DNA of 64,000 bases from Saccharothrix carnea (GTDB lineage Bacteria; Actinomycetota; Actinomycetes; Mycobacteriales; Pseudonocardiaceae). The stretch lies in NCBI RefSeq assembly GCF_003014735.1, contig NZ_PYAX01000010.1, positions 186,001 to 250,000 on the forward strand. The letters run 5' to 3'. Numbering within the stretch: position 1 is the stretch's first letter; every line of letters starts with the position of its first letter. Shown here one piece after another: positions 8,659-15,919 of this stretch. Made by a program: the position numbers and the translations under genes. A model generated the notes under the pieces. That model was given only the letters and a program-made list of their open reading frames with translations. It made no database searches and was not told the DNA's origin.

Positions 8659-8788
8659 GAAGCCCTCCTTTTGGGAAGAAGGACGTGCCCGTGGCACGGC
8701 GCGGGGGTCGCCGGCGGGCGCGGGGTCGGGCGGCGCCGGGGCGTGTGCGGCTGCGATGCACTTCGGCTCTTTGTAGAAGTAGGGGTTC

Positions 8789-8834
8789 GTGTCATCCCGC
8801 CGACCTGGCGTAGCCCTACCGCACGTGTCAAGGA
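8789..8834 (+). repeat. Repeat unit C of the nested element
   Basis: Forward copy starting GTGTCATCCCGCCGACCTGG and ending GCACGTGTCAAGGA. It runs straight into the left arm of the 24-bp hairpin. Confidence 0.8.
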
Positions 8835-8880
8835 GGCGCCACGACCGATGCCTCACGCATCGGTCGTGGCGCCTCCTTGA
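8828..8880. repeat. Perfect 24-bp hairpin at the core of the element
   Basis: Bases 8828–8851 and 8857–8880 are exact reverse complements around a 5-base CTCAC loop. The stem contains GGCGCC and CGACCGATGC. It is far longer than a normal terminator stem and would extrude as a cruciform or fold in RNA. Confidence 0.9.
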
Positions 8881-8919
8881 CGCGTGTGGTAGCCCGGAGG
8901 GAGGTCGGTGGGATGACAC
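8875..8919 (-). repeat. Repeat unit D of the nested element
   Basis: Inverted copy whose reverse complement reads GTGTCATCCCACCGACCTCC at its start, the same core as unit A. One base in the ACGTG block differs (ACGCG). Confidence 0.8.
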
Positions 8920-9092
8920 GAAGCCCGGGACCACGCTGGGTCGGGGAGTCGACGGCGTAGTTGGGGTCATCCTGCTGATCTGCCCGTCCGGCGAGGACGC
9001 TTTTGATCTTTTCAAGCGCCCACCGGTGCGAACACCGAACCGGGACGAGACGAGACGAACCCAGCCCGAAGCCGTGTCCGGCGTGGGTCGGC

Positions 9093-9566
9093 CTACGTGT
9101 CGGCGCCGCGGAAGTCCTCGGGCGAGACGGAGTCGAGGAACTCGCGGAACTTCTCGACCTCGTCCTCCTGCTCGTCCGGGATGATGAGGCCGGCCTCGGC
9201 GAGCACCGACTCCTCCGCGTGGATCGGTACGCCGATCCTCAGCGCCAGCGCCACCGAATCACTGGGCCGCGCGGACACGCGGATGTCGCCGTCGAACACG
9301 AGTTCCGCGAAGTACGTGCCCTCCTGCAGGTCGGTGATCCGCACCTGCTCCAGCTGCCGGCCGAGGGCTCCGATGACGTCCTTGAGCAGGTCGTGCGTCA
9401 ACGGCCGGGCAGGACGGACACCTTGCTGCTCCAACGCGATCGCCGTGGCCTCGACCGATCCGATCCAGATCGGCAGGTACCGTTCGCCCTCGGTTTCGCG
9501 CAGCAGCAGGATCGGCTGGTTGGCGGGCAGTTCCACCCGCACGCCGACGACGCGCATTTCGCTCAT
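9093..9566 (-). CDS. Bifunctional nuclease-domain (BFN/DUF151) protein
   Basis: A 157-aa protein of the BFN family. It contains the N-terminal LPANQPILLLRETEGERYLPIWIG segment and the central ISARPSDSVALALR-type motif, seen here as RVSARPSDSVALALRIGVPI. The C-terminal tail is acidic. Its mycobacterial counterpart, Rv1829, sits in the same block. Plant and archaeal relatives have RNase/DNase activity, but the bacterial role is not settled. ATG 9566 fits the family start. It is encoded downstream of ftsR on the same strand with 144 bp between them, and the nested repeats begin about 80 bp past its stop. Confidence 0.88.
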   Translation of the reverse strand: MSEMRVVGVRVELPANQPILLLRETEGERYLPIWIGSVEATAIALEQQGVRPARPLTHDLLKDVIGALGRQLEQVRITDLQEGTYFAELVFDGDIRVSARPSDSVALALRIGVPIHAEESVLAEAGLIIPDEQEDEVEKFREFLDSVSPEDFRGADT

Positions 9567-9710
9567 CGGGTCTCGCCTCCCTCAGCGCGCTGAAATTCTG
9601 GCGTCCCCGCTACCTAACGAGGATCCCCCACGTACAGTTTCGACGCTACCCGCCAAGCGGGCCCTGTGCGCAACCGCCCACCGCCATCGGATCACGATGC
9701 GGACACGCGT

Positions 9711-10385
9711 TCACCTCGGCGAAACCGGTCGACCGGCGACGTCACGCAGCCCCACCTTCACCAGGAGTGTGTGCAGCGTTACGGAAAGCGCCGCCAACTC
9801 GCGCACCACGTCCTCGCGGTCGCGTTGCCGGTGGGCCGCGCCGACGGCCTGCTCGACCAGCCCGACCTCGCGGTCCGCCGCGACGCGGAACGGCCGCAGG
9901 TGGCGTGCTTCCAGGCCGTGCTCGGCCATCGCCCGCACGGTGGAGGCGATCTGCACCGCCTCGTGGTCGTAGAACCCGCCCGCACCGGTCCTGATCAGGC
10001 CGAGCTGCTCCAGGTCGGCCAGCACCCCGGCTTCGATGCCGGCCCGCGCCAGCAGGTCCTCGCGGGTGACCCGGTGCCCGACCGCCGGGGACGGGTCGAC
10101 CGCGCGCAACGCCTTCGCCGCGTTCTGGTCGGCCGCGTCCAACTGCTCCTTGATGACCTTCAGCGGCAGGTACCGGTCCCGCTGGGCGGACAGCACGTAC
10201 CGCAGGCGGTCCACGTCCGCGGCCGTGAACTGCCGGTACCCCGATGCCGTGCGCGCCGGGCGGACCAAGCCCTCCGACTCCAGGAATCGGATCTTGGAGA
10301 TGGTGACGTCGGGGAAGTCGGGCCGCAGTTGCGCCAGCACCGCCCCGATGCTCAACACCCCGCGTGGCCGCCCGGCCGCCGTCAC
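9711..10385 (-). CDS. ftsR: MerR-family cell-division regulator FtsR-like
   Basis: A 224-aa MerR-family protein. The N-terminal winged helix (residues ~10–80) carries LSIGAVLAQLRPDFPDVTISKIRFLE. The second half contains the conserved GVLADLEQLGLI and EARHLRPFRVAADRE segments of the Rv1828/FtsR group. FtsR of Corynebacterium activates ftsZ, and Rv1828 binds inverted-repeat DNA. Adjacency to garA (15 bp apart) is conserved from mycobacteria to corynebacteria and supports the name. The stop of garA and this start are close enough for co-transcription. Confidence 0.85.
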   Translation of the reverse strand: MTAAGRPRGVLSIGAVLAQLRPDFPDVTISKIRFLESEGLVRPARTASGYRQFTAADVDRLRYVLSAQRDRYLPLKVIKEQLDAADQNAAKALRAVDPSPAVGHRVTREDLLARAGIEAGVLADLEQLGLIRTGAGGFYDHEAVQIASTVRAMAEHGLEARHLRPFRVAADREVGLVEQAVGAAHRQRDREDVVRELAALSVTLHTLLVKVGLRDVAGRPVSPR

Positions 10386-10399
10386 CGGAGCCCCATCGC

Positions 10400-10861
10400 T
10401 CAGGCCCCCTGGCCCCCGGCGCCCGGACCGGTCAGGAACACCAGGCGGAACTTGCCGATCTGCACCTCGTCGCCGTTGGCCAGCACCGCCTGGTCGACGG
10501 GCTCGCGGTTGACGTAGGTGCCGTTGAGGCTGCCCACGTCGATGACCACGAACTCGCCGCCTTCACGGCGGAACTCGGCGTGGCGACGGGAGACCGTCAC
10601 GTCGTCGAGGAAGATGTCGCTGTCGGGGTGCCGCCCCGCGCTGGTCGTGTCGCGGTCCAGCAGGAACCTCGACCCCGCGTTGGGGCCGCGCTTGACCACG
10701 AGCAGCGCCGACCCGGCGGGCAGCGCGTCGACGCCCGCGACGGCAGGCTCCTGGGCGGGCGCCTCGGCGCCCTCGACCTCGGCGAGGAAGTCCGCCCGGA
10801 AAACGGAGGTCCGCTCCGGGGACTGCTCTGGCGGAACGCCTGGCCCGTCGTTCGTGCTCAC
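10400..10861 (-). CDS. garA: FHA-domain metabolic regulator GarA/OdhI
   Basis: A 153-aa forkhead-associated protein. In actinobacteria GarA/OdhI binds and inhibits 2-oxoglutarate dehydrogenase until it is phosphorylated by Ser/Thr kinases. GTG 10861 is chosen because an AGGAG-rich ribosome site precedes it and the lead then matches the family. The phosphorylation motif reads ERTSVFRADF. The second Thr (T18, the PknB site) is kept, while the first Thr (the PknG site of mycobacterial GarA) is Arg. The FHA fold spans ~60–140 with GRHPDSDI, SRRHAEF and SLNGTYVN, all phosphothreonine-binding elements. Confidence 0.92.
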   Translation of the reverse strand: MSTNDGPGVPPEQSPERTSVFRADFLAEVEGAEAPAQEPAVAGVDALPAGSALLVVKRGPNAGSRFLLDRDTTSAGRHPDSDIFLDDVTVSRRHAEFRREGGEFVVIDVGSLNGTYVNREPVDQAVLANGDEVQIGKFRLVFLTGPGAGGQGA

Positions 10862-10974
10862 CTGAGCTCTCCTCCTGCTGCTGGAACCGTCGAGACCGCT
10901 AGAACCTATCGTGCCCGAACCCTTGTCTGAGGAGCGGCTCCCCCACCGACCGAAGAGCCGCCGGAAGATCGACG

Positions 10975-11358
10975 TCACTCCCCCGCCACCAGCTCCTGGT
11001 ACGCGGCGGCGTCGAGGAGGTCGTCGACCGCGGTCGGGTCCTCCAGCCGCAATTCCACCATCCAACCCTCGCCGTAGGGGTCGGAGTTCACCAGGTCGGG
11101 CTGCTGGTCGAGCGAGTCGTTGCGGGCGACGACCTCGCCGGCGAGCGGCGCGTAGATGTCGGACACGCTCTTGGTCGACTCCACCTCGCCCAGCGTCTGA
11201 CCGGCGCCGACCTGCTCGCCGAGTTCCGGGAGCTGGACGAACACGACGTCGCCGAGCTGCTCCTGGGCGTAGTCGGTGATGCCCACGCGCACGGTGTCCT
11301 CACCCGTGCGCAGCACCCACTCATGTTCCTCGGTGTACTTGAGCTCCTCGGGAATCAC
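10975..11358 (-). CDS. gcvH: Glycine cleavage system H protein
   Basis: A 127-aa lipoyl carrier that shuttles the aminomethyl group between P- and T-proteins. GTG 11358 starts the family N-terminus (IPEELKYTEEHEW), and AAGGAG lies about 9 bases upstream. A longer frame to 11436 adds a non-conserved basic lead. The lipoylation site is K63 within GEVESTKSVSDIYAP. The C-terminal segment PYGEGWMVEL is typical. It lies upstream of garA on the same strand (113 bp apart), matching Rv1826–Rv1827. Confidence 0.95.
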   Translation of the reverse strand: MIPEELKYTEEHEWVLRTGEDTVRVGITDYAQEQLGDVVFVQLPELGEQVGAGQTLGEVESTKSVSDIYAPLAGEVVARNDSLDQQPDLVNSDPYGEGWMVELRLEDPTAVDDLLDAAAYQELVAGE

Positions 11359-11419
11359 CGCGGTGTGCTCCTTCAATGACGGTGGATCAACGCTCCGCCG
11401 GATCTTCCCACGTCGGCGT

Positions 11420-12007
11420 TCAGGCCGGCGCGACACCCGGCCGTCGCCGCATCGCGAGGGTGAACTGGTACACGTACAGCACCCCCGACCACAGGTACAG
11501 GGCGCCGCCCCAGACCATGAACGCGTAGGCCACCGGCCGGGCCACCTGGGCGGCCGTGGAGGTGCCCTGGGCGAGCAGGAGCATGGGGAACGCGTAGAGC
11601 AGGTTGAACGTGGCGGCCTTGCCCAAGTAGTTGACCTCGAACGGGCCGTAGCCGCGGGCCCGGAGCACGGGCAGGCAGACGCCGACGGCGAGTTCCCGGC
11701 CGACCAGCACCGCGGCCACCCACCACGGCACGATGCCGCGCACGACGAACGCGACCAGCGTGGCGAGGATGTAGAGGCGGTCGGCGGCGGGGTCGAGCAG
11801 GGCGCCGAGCCTGCTCGCCTGGTCGAGCCACCGGGCGATCTTGCCGTCGAGCCAGTCGGACAGGCCCGCCGCGACCAGCACGACCAGCGCCCAGCCGTCG
11901 GCGTGCGGGCCGAGCAGCAGGTACAGGAACAGGGGCACGCCGAGCAGCCGCAACACGCTCAGCGCGTTCGGGATGGTCAGCAGCCGGTCGGCGGGATCGT
12001 GCGACAC
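11420..12007 (-). CDS. CDP-alcohol phosphatidyltransferase family membrane protein
   Basis: A 195-aa enzyme with five to six predicted membrane helices. The catalytic signature DxxDGxxAR…GxxxDxxxD is complete (D51, D54, G55, A58, R59, G68, D72, D76). Enzymes of this family swap CMP for an alcohol head group, making phospholipids such as phosphatidylglycerophosphate or cardiolipin. GTG 12007 is favoured as the start because the LLTIPNALSVLRL entry follows closely. A neighbour like it (pgsA2, Rv1822) lies near gcvH in mycobacteria. The exact acceptor alcohol cannot be told from sequence. Confidence 0.85.
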   Translation of the reverse strand: MSHDPADRLLTIPNALSVLRLLGVPLFLYLLLGPHADGWALVVLVAAGLSDWLDGKIARWLDQASRLGALLDPAADRLYILATLVAFVVRGIVPWWVAAVLVGRELAVGVCLPVLRARGYGPFEVNYLGKAATFNLLYAFPMLLLAQGTSTAAQVARPVAYAFMVWGGALYLWSGVLYVYQFTLAMRRRPGVAPA

Positions 12008-12089
12008 GTCCGCACTGTAGTTGGCCGCCCGGCGTGCCCCGGTGGTCGACTCGCGGACTTCGGGGTCCGCGGAGCCCGACCCGGCGGGC

Positions 12090-12332
12090 TCAGTTGTCGG
12101 AACGGGTGCGGCTCCAGCCGCGGCGTTGCAGTTCGGCGCCGCTGAGCGCGTGCGGACGACCCCGGTCGTCGACGCCGACCCAGCGGGCCCGGAAACCTTC
12201 GAGCACGTAGGCGTGGCCCTTGCTCCAGACCACGCTGCAGGGGGCTGTGGGCAGCGCCGCCGCGCCTGTGGTGCCGGCACGCGCCGCCCTGGGCTTCGCG
12301 GGCTCGGACTCGGTTTCCGTTCTGGTGCTCAT
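12090..12332 (-). CDS. Small conserved-looking hypothetical protein
   Basis: An 80-aa protein from ATG 12332, with GGAGG 8 bases upstream. The N-terminal half is polar and probably disordered. The C-terminal half holds WSKGHAYVLEGFRARWVGVD and a final GAELQRRGW segment, which looks like a small beta-rich fold. No family is recognised. Good ribosome site, strong third-position GC and separation from its neighbours support it as a gene. It is divergent from the RsbV-like gene across 445 bp. Confidence 0.55.
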   Translation of the reverse strand: MSTRTETESEPAKPRAARAGTTGAAALPTAPCSVVWSKGHAYVLEGFRARWVGVDDRGRPHALSGAELQRRGWSRTRSDN

Positions 12333-12562
12333 GTGAATCCCTCCACCAGGGTTGTCGCTCACGGCTCTCGTGGCGTTATCCCCGTCACCCGATTCTGCGC
12401 GACTGTGGTCGAGACCACCTCCTCGTCCGTGCCCTGTCGCGGTCGGCGGCCGGTTGCGTCGCCGAGTTGCGCGTGACGGGCGGGAACGCTTCCCTTGAGG
12501 TGTAACCGGCCCCCGCGGTACCAAACCGTTCACCGTTCGTGGTCCGCCGCACACCGAACAGC

Positions 12563-12588
12563 GCATTACACTGGCGCCTATCGGGTAG
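12563..12588 (+). promoter_or_regulatory. Possible SigF/SigB-type promoter
   Basis: GCAT at 12563–12566 and GGGTAG at 12583–12588 are separated by 16 bp, close to the actinobacterial SigB/SigF pattern GNNT-N14–16-GGGTAY except for the last base. It lies ~190 bp upstream of the antagonist gene. The rest of 12333–12777 shows no gene. Confidence 0.35.
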
Positions 12589-12777
12589 CCACCCCCGCGC
12601 TTGTGGTGTCGCCACGGGCTACGTACGGTGGGTGGCGCAGCGGTTGAGCCAACAGCCGCGCCGGGAAGTCCGGCTAGCGGGGAACCGTTTCCGCCACGCT
12701 GCTGTTCAGTGCTGCGCGCACCTCATCGTGCGTCCGGGCTTCCCACCCAGCGGTTCAAAGCTGAAGAGGAGTGCCTC

Positions 12778-13197
12778 GTGACGGTTCAGGATCCGAACGT
12801 CGTGGCGACGAGCGGAGCCGAGTCCGCCGCGGCCGACAGCCCGCGGGCCGGGCAGCTCAGGCTCGACGTCCGCACCGCGGGCGACGGTGTCACCGTGCTG
12901 GCGGTGAGCGGTGAGGTCGACATGCTGACCGCCCCACAGCTGCGCGCGAGCGCGCTGCGCCACCTCGACGACGGCCGCACCCTGGTGCTGGACCTGTCCG
13001 GGGTGAGCTTCCTCGGCTCCGCCGGGCTGGCGGTGCTGGTGGAGGCGTCGCAGCACGCCAAGCGGCGCGGTGCGGCGTTCCGCGTCGTGGCGGTGGAACG
13101 CGCGGTGACCCGCCCGCTGGTCGCGACCGGCCTGGATGAGGTGTTCAGCGTGTTCGAGTCGGTCGACCAGGCGCTGGAGGCCGACGAGTCCCGCTGA
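12778..13197 (+). CDS. rsbV: STAS-domain anti-sigma factor antagonist (RsbV-like)
   Basis: A 139-aa protein with a disordered ~25-residue lead and one STAS domain. The phosphorylation loop reads LDLSGVSFLGSAGL with S81 as the likely target, and the VSGEVDMLTAPQL strand–helix is typical. Unphosphorylated RsbV-type proteins bind the anti-sigma kinase and release the sigma factor. GTG 12778 is preceded by GAAGAGGA. The gene is convergent with the kinase–STAS gene, 23 bp apart, and about 0.9 kb upstream of the sigF operon, so it probably serves that module. Confidence 0.88.
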   Translation: MTVQDPNVVATSGAESAAADSPRAGQLRLDVRTAGDGVTVLAVSGEVDMLTAPQLRASALRHLDDGRTLVLDLSGVSFLGSAGLAVLVEASQHAKRRGAAFRVVAVERAVTRPLVATGLDEVFSVFESVDQALEADESR

Positions 13198-13220
13198 CCG
13201 GGCCTGCCGCGGAGCCGGGG

Positions 13221-13994
13221 CTAGACGTGCGGCACCAGGTCGACGACTTGGTCCACGCCCGCCGCGACCAGTGCGCGGCGGGCGTGCCCCTGTTCGGGTG
13301 CCCGCACGACGACCCGGGTGCCCGCCGCGGCGGCGGCCTCCGCGACCGCGCGCAGGCTGCGGATCAGGCCGTCGTTGCGCTCGCCGAGGGCGCGCAGGTC
13401 CACCACCACCGGCACGGTCCCGCCGCGCGCGGCGGTGAGGATGCGCCGGCGGACGGCGGGCGCGGCCTGCGCCGGTACGTCGCCGCGCACGACCACCTCG
13501 ACCCAGCCGTCACGTGCGGTGACGTCCACGGGGTCGGGTGGCTGCGGCGCGGCGGGGTAGGAGTCGCGAGACCCGTGCCGGGGCGCCAGGACCAGCGTGA
13601 CGGTGGTACCGCCCGCGCCCCGGTCGACCAGCACCTCGTCGACGTTCTCCCGCATCAGCAGCAGCCCACGACCGCGGGCGGTCAGGGTGGGTGGCGGCAC
13701 GCGCCAGCCGCCGCGGTCGGCGACGACGACGCGCACGCTGCCGTCCGGCCGGGCGTGGGCGTCGATGTGCACCAGTCCGTGCTCACCGGGGCCGTACGCG
13801 TGCTCGATGGCGTTGCTGGCTGCCTCGTTGACGGCGACCAGCAGGTCGTACCGGTCGTCCTCGGACAGTCCTTCGGCGGCCAGCCAGGCGTCGAGTCGAG
13901 CACGGACCGCCGAGAGTTGCCCGGGCTGGGCCGGGAACTCCGCTCCCCAGTGGTGGTCCGCGAGTTGATCGGTCAATGGGCCTCCCCGTCGCAC
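13221..13994 (-). CDS. RsbW-like ATPase fused to a degenerate STAS domain
   Basis: A 257-aa protein with two parts. Residues ~15–140 form a GHKL ATPase of the anti-sigma kinase type with N-box EAASNAIEHAYG, D-G loop ADRGGW and G2-like GRGLLLM. Residues ~160–257 look like a STAS domain (VVVDLRALGERNDGL), but the phosphorylatable Ser is replaced by Asn-Asp. A kinase and a non-phosphorylatable antagonist in one chain would give a self-regulating switch, though this is inference. It is divergent from the anti-sigma factor/sigF operon and convergent with rsbV. Confidence 0.8.
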   Translation of the reverse strand: MRRGGPLTDQLADHHWGAEFPAQPGQLSAVRARLDAWLAAEGLSEDDRYDLLVAVNEAASNAIEHAYGPGEHGLVHIDAHARPDGSVRVVVADRGGWRVPPPTLTARGRGLLLMRENVDEVLVDRGAGGTTVTLVLAPRHGSRDSYPAAPQPPDPVDVTARDGWVEVVVRGDVPAQAAPAVRRRILTAARGGTVPVVVDLRALGERNDGLIRSLRAVAEAAAAAGTRVVVRAPEQGHARRALVAAGVDQVVDLVPHV

Positions 13995-14028
13995 CAGTCA
14001 GTCTTCCCAGCCCGAGCGTCGGTTACAC

Positions 14029-14054
14029 GTGTGAGCGACGATCAATTCGGGTAC
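14029..14054 (+). promoter_or_regulatory. Putative SigF-type promoter of the anti-sigma/sigF operon
   Basis: GTGT (14029–14032), 16 bp, then GGGTAC (14049–14054) matches the SigB/SigF consensus GNNT-N14–16-GGGTAY. It ends ~40 bp before the anti-sigma start, as expected for an autoregulated sigF operon. Confidence 0.55.
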
Positions 14055-14095
14055 CGATAGCTTCAGCAGCACAACGAGACAGAACGGACGACGAG

Positions 14096-14533
14096 GTGAG
14101 CGTGTCGCACACTGAGCCGCGAAGCGGTGAGTCGGATAACGCCCTGGCCGGGGTCGAGTTGCGGATGGCGGCCGACCCCACGCAGCTGTCGATCGTCCGA
14201 GCCGTGGCGGCGGACATCGCCATGCGGCAGGACTTCGACCTTGACTCCATCGAGGACTTGAAGCTGGCGGTGGACGAGGCGTGCTCGACCCTCATCTCGC
14301 TGGCCACGCCGGGCGCCGTGCTCAGCGCCCAGTTCGTGGTGGTGGACGGTTCGGTGCAGGTGTTCACCAAGGTGGGGTCGCAGCGGTCGGCGCCGCCGGA
14401 CCGGGACAGCTTCGGCTGGCGGGTGCTGAGCGCGCTGGTCGACTCGGTCACGACGTGGGTCGCGCCGCAGGCGGACGCGTACGAGGTGCACATCGACCTG
14501 GTCAAGCGGTCGTTGGGGACGGTGGATGCGTGA
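14096..14533 (+). CDS. rsbW: Anti-sigma factor, UsfX/RsbW-like
   Basis: A 145-aa GHKL-fold protein of the kind that holds SigF inactive. The N-box region reads DLKLAVDEACSTLI, lacking the Asn that binds ATP in canonical RsbW. This resembles mycobacterial UsfX (DEACTRLI). The G1 loop is also not recognisable. It may therefore bind sigma without strong kinase activity. GTG 14096 is the start used here, and GTG 14102 is also possible. Its stop overlaps the sigF start by four bases (GTGA), which couples translation. It is probably antagonised by the RsbV-like protein. Confidence 0.88.
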   Translation: MSVSHTEPRSGESDNALAGVELRMAADPTQLSIVRAVAADIAMRQDFDLDSIEDLKLAVDEACSTLISLATPGAVLSAQFVVVDGSVQVFTKVGSQRSAPPDRDSFGWRVLSALVDSVTTWVAPQADAYEVHIDLVKRSLGTVDA

Positions 14534-15321
14534 CAGCGCCGAACGGGGGCACGACACGGTCTGGCACCCAGGGTGACTACGACCACCTGGCGCCGCTGTT
14601 CGTCCAGCTCGCCGCGACCGCGAAGGACGACCCGCAGCGGGAGCGGCTGCGCGACGAGCTGGTGACCGAGCACCTGCCCGTGGCCAAGCACATCGCCCGG
14701 CGGTTCGGGCACCGCGGCGAGCCGCACGACGACCTGGTGCAGGTGGCCACGGTCGGGCTGATCAACGCGGTGGACCGGTTCGACCCGGAGCGCGGTAGCG
14801 ACTTCCTGTCGTTCGCGGTGCCGACGATCATGGGCGAGGTCCGCAAGTACTTCCGGGACTCGAGCTGGTCGGTGCGCATGCCGCGGCGGCTCAAGGAGCT
14901 GCACCTGGCGATCAACGCGGGTTCGGCGCGGCTGTCGCAGGATCTGGGCCGGGCGCCCACGCCCAGTGAGCTGGCGCAGCACCTCGGGTTGAGCCGCGAG
15001 GAGATCCACGAGGGGCTGGCGGCGGGCAACGCCTACCACAGCGCGTCGCTGGACGACCTCCTGGTGGCCGACGACAGCTCCATCTCGCTGGGCAGCACGC
15101 TCGGCGGGGAGGATCCGGAGCTGGAGGCGATCGAGCAGCGGGAGGCGCTGCACCCGCTGCTGGAGAAGCTGCCGGAGCGGGAGCGCAAGATCGTGGTGAT
15201 GCGGTTCTTCGGGAACATGACGCAGACCCAGATCGCGCAGAAGGTCGGCATCTCGCAGATGCACGTGTCGCGGCTGCTGGCCAAGACGCTGCGTCAGTTG
15301 CGCGAGGGCTTGACCGAGTAG
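14530..15321 (+). CDS. sigF: RNA polymerase sigma factor SigF (SigB/F/G family)
   Basis: A 263-aa group 3 sigma factor. Region 2 contains HDDLVQVATVGLINAVDRFD and GSDFLSFAVPTIMGEVRKYF. Region 3 is the block with SVRMPRRLKELHL. Region 4 ends with the helix–turn–helix TQTQIAQKVGISQMHVSRLL. It lacks region 1.1, as is normal for stress and sporulation sigma factors. The GTG start overlaps the anti-sigma stop. A hairpin terminator follows. It probably reads the GGGTA-type promoter in front of its own operon. Confidence 0.95.
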   Translation: MTAPNGGTTRSGTQGDYDHLAPLFVQLAATAKDDPQRERLRDELVTEHLPVAKHIARRFGHRGEPHDDLVQVATVGLINAVDRFDPERGSDFLSFAVPTIMGEVRKYFRDSSWSVRMPRRLKELHLAINAGSARLSQDLGRAPTPSELAQHLGLSREEIHEGLAAGNAYHSASLDDLLVADDSSISLGSTLGGEDPELEAIEQREALHPLLEKLPERERKIVVMRFFGNMTQTQIAQKVGISQMHVSRLLAKTLRQLREGLTE

Positions 15322-15337
15322 GACGGCTGATGGCACT

Positions 15338-15369
15338 GAGGCCGCCTGACCACGGTGTCAGGCGGCCTC
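15338..15369 (+). terminator. Hairpin terminator after sigF
   Basis: Perfect 12-bp arms GAGGCCGCCTGA (15338–15349) and TCAGGCGGCCTC (15358–15369) surround an 8-base loop, 16 bp past the sigF stop. Confidence 0.8.
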
Positions 15370-15480
15370 GCTGCGTTCGTGGGGCCGGCGCGGTGTCGGC
15401 GGCGTCGGCGCGTTCGTGCGTTCTCGGGACCGGCCGGGTATCGGCGGCCTTCGTGCGTTCGTGGTACCGGTGGCAACCCT
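15370..15480. repeat. Degenerate direct repeats between sigF and whiB
   Basis: Three partial copies of a ~50-bp sequence start GCGTTCGTGG, GCGTTCTCGG and GCGTTCGTGG, each followed by an (A/G)CCGG block, the first two then by (T)ATCGGCGG- or GTCGGCGG-like bases. No reading frame was supported here. Their meaning is unknown. Confidence 0.45.
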
Positions 15481-15508
15481 TTGGGGGCGGCACGGGTAGG
15501 GCGACCGG

Positions 15509-15799
15509 TCAGGCGGCGGTGCGGCGGCGGCCGGCGATGATGCGGCGACGCTCGTCCTCGCCCATGCCGCCCCAGACCCCGTAGGGCTCCTGGACCGCCA
15601 GCGCGTGCTCCCGGCACGGGTCGACCACCGGGCAGCGGGCGCAGAGCTGCTTCGCCTTGTCCTCTCGGGCGGCTCGGGCGGAGCCGCGCTCGTTGTCCGG
15701 GTGGAAGAAGACCGCGCTGTCACGGCCTCGGCACAGCCCTTCCTTCTGCCAGTCCCAGACGTCGGTCACGGGCTTGGGCAAGCGCGCGGTGCTGGTCAT
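15509..15799 (-). CDS. whiB3: WhiB-family iron–sulfur regulator (WhiB3/WhiD-like)
   Basis: A 96-aa Wbl protein. The four cluster cysteines are C23, C53, C56 and C62 (CxxC plus C at +6), and the beta-turn GVWGG is followed by a basic Arg-rich DNA-contacting tail. The lead VWDWQKEGLCRGRDSAVFF and the FHPDNERG segment fit the WhiB3/WhiD branch better than WhiB1 or WhiB2. Such proteins bind sigma region 4 and sense redox state or NO. In Streptomyces, WhiD acts late in spore formation, which fits the nearby SigF module. It is convergent with sigF. Confidence 0.9.
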   Translation of the reverse strand: MTSTARLPKPVTDVWDWQKEGLCRGRDSAVFFHPDNERGSARAAREDKAKQLCARCPVVDPCREHALAVQEPYGVWGGMGEDERRRIIAGRRRTAA

Positions 15800-15919
15800 C
15801 GGGTGAACCCCCTTGCGGTGTCACAGGTGCTTGATCACGGCTTACCCGCTGGTCCCCAGGGTGCAAACGTGCTGCGCCTCATCGGATGGATTACTGGCCG
15901 GGTGGATTCGGCGGACGGG

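Larger units (their letters stand above)
8431..9011. repeat. Composite of nested inverted repeats (MITE-like?)
   Basis: The outer arms 8431–8488 and 8954–9011 are perfect 58-bp inverted copies. Inside are four copies of a ~46-bp unit in alternating orientation: 8522–8577 (+), 8613–8658 (−), 8789–8834 (+) and 8875–8919 (−). Each begins GTGTCATCCC and ends in an ACGTGTCAAGG-like block. The last two units are joined by a perfect hairpin (8828–8880). Open frames across the element are by-products of the repeats. No transposase is present. It could be a non-autonomous transposable element, a clustered REP-type repeat, or a structured RNA. Confidence 0.85.

Noticed and set aside
8482..9015. A 177-codon open frame on the minus strand
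   Set aside because: It lies entirely inside the nested inverted repeats, its peptide repeats itself with them, and it lacks a ribosome site.
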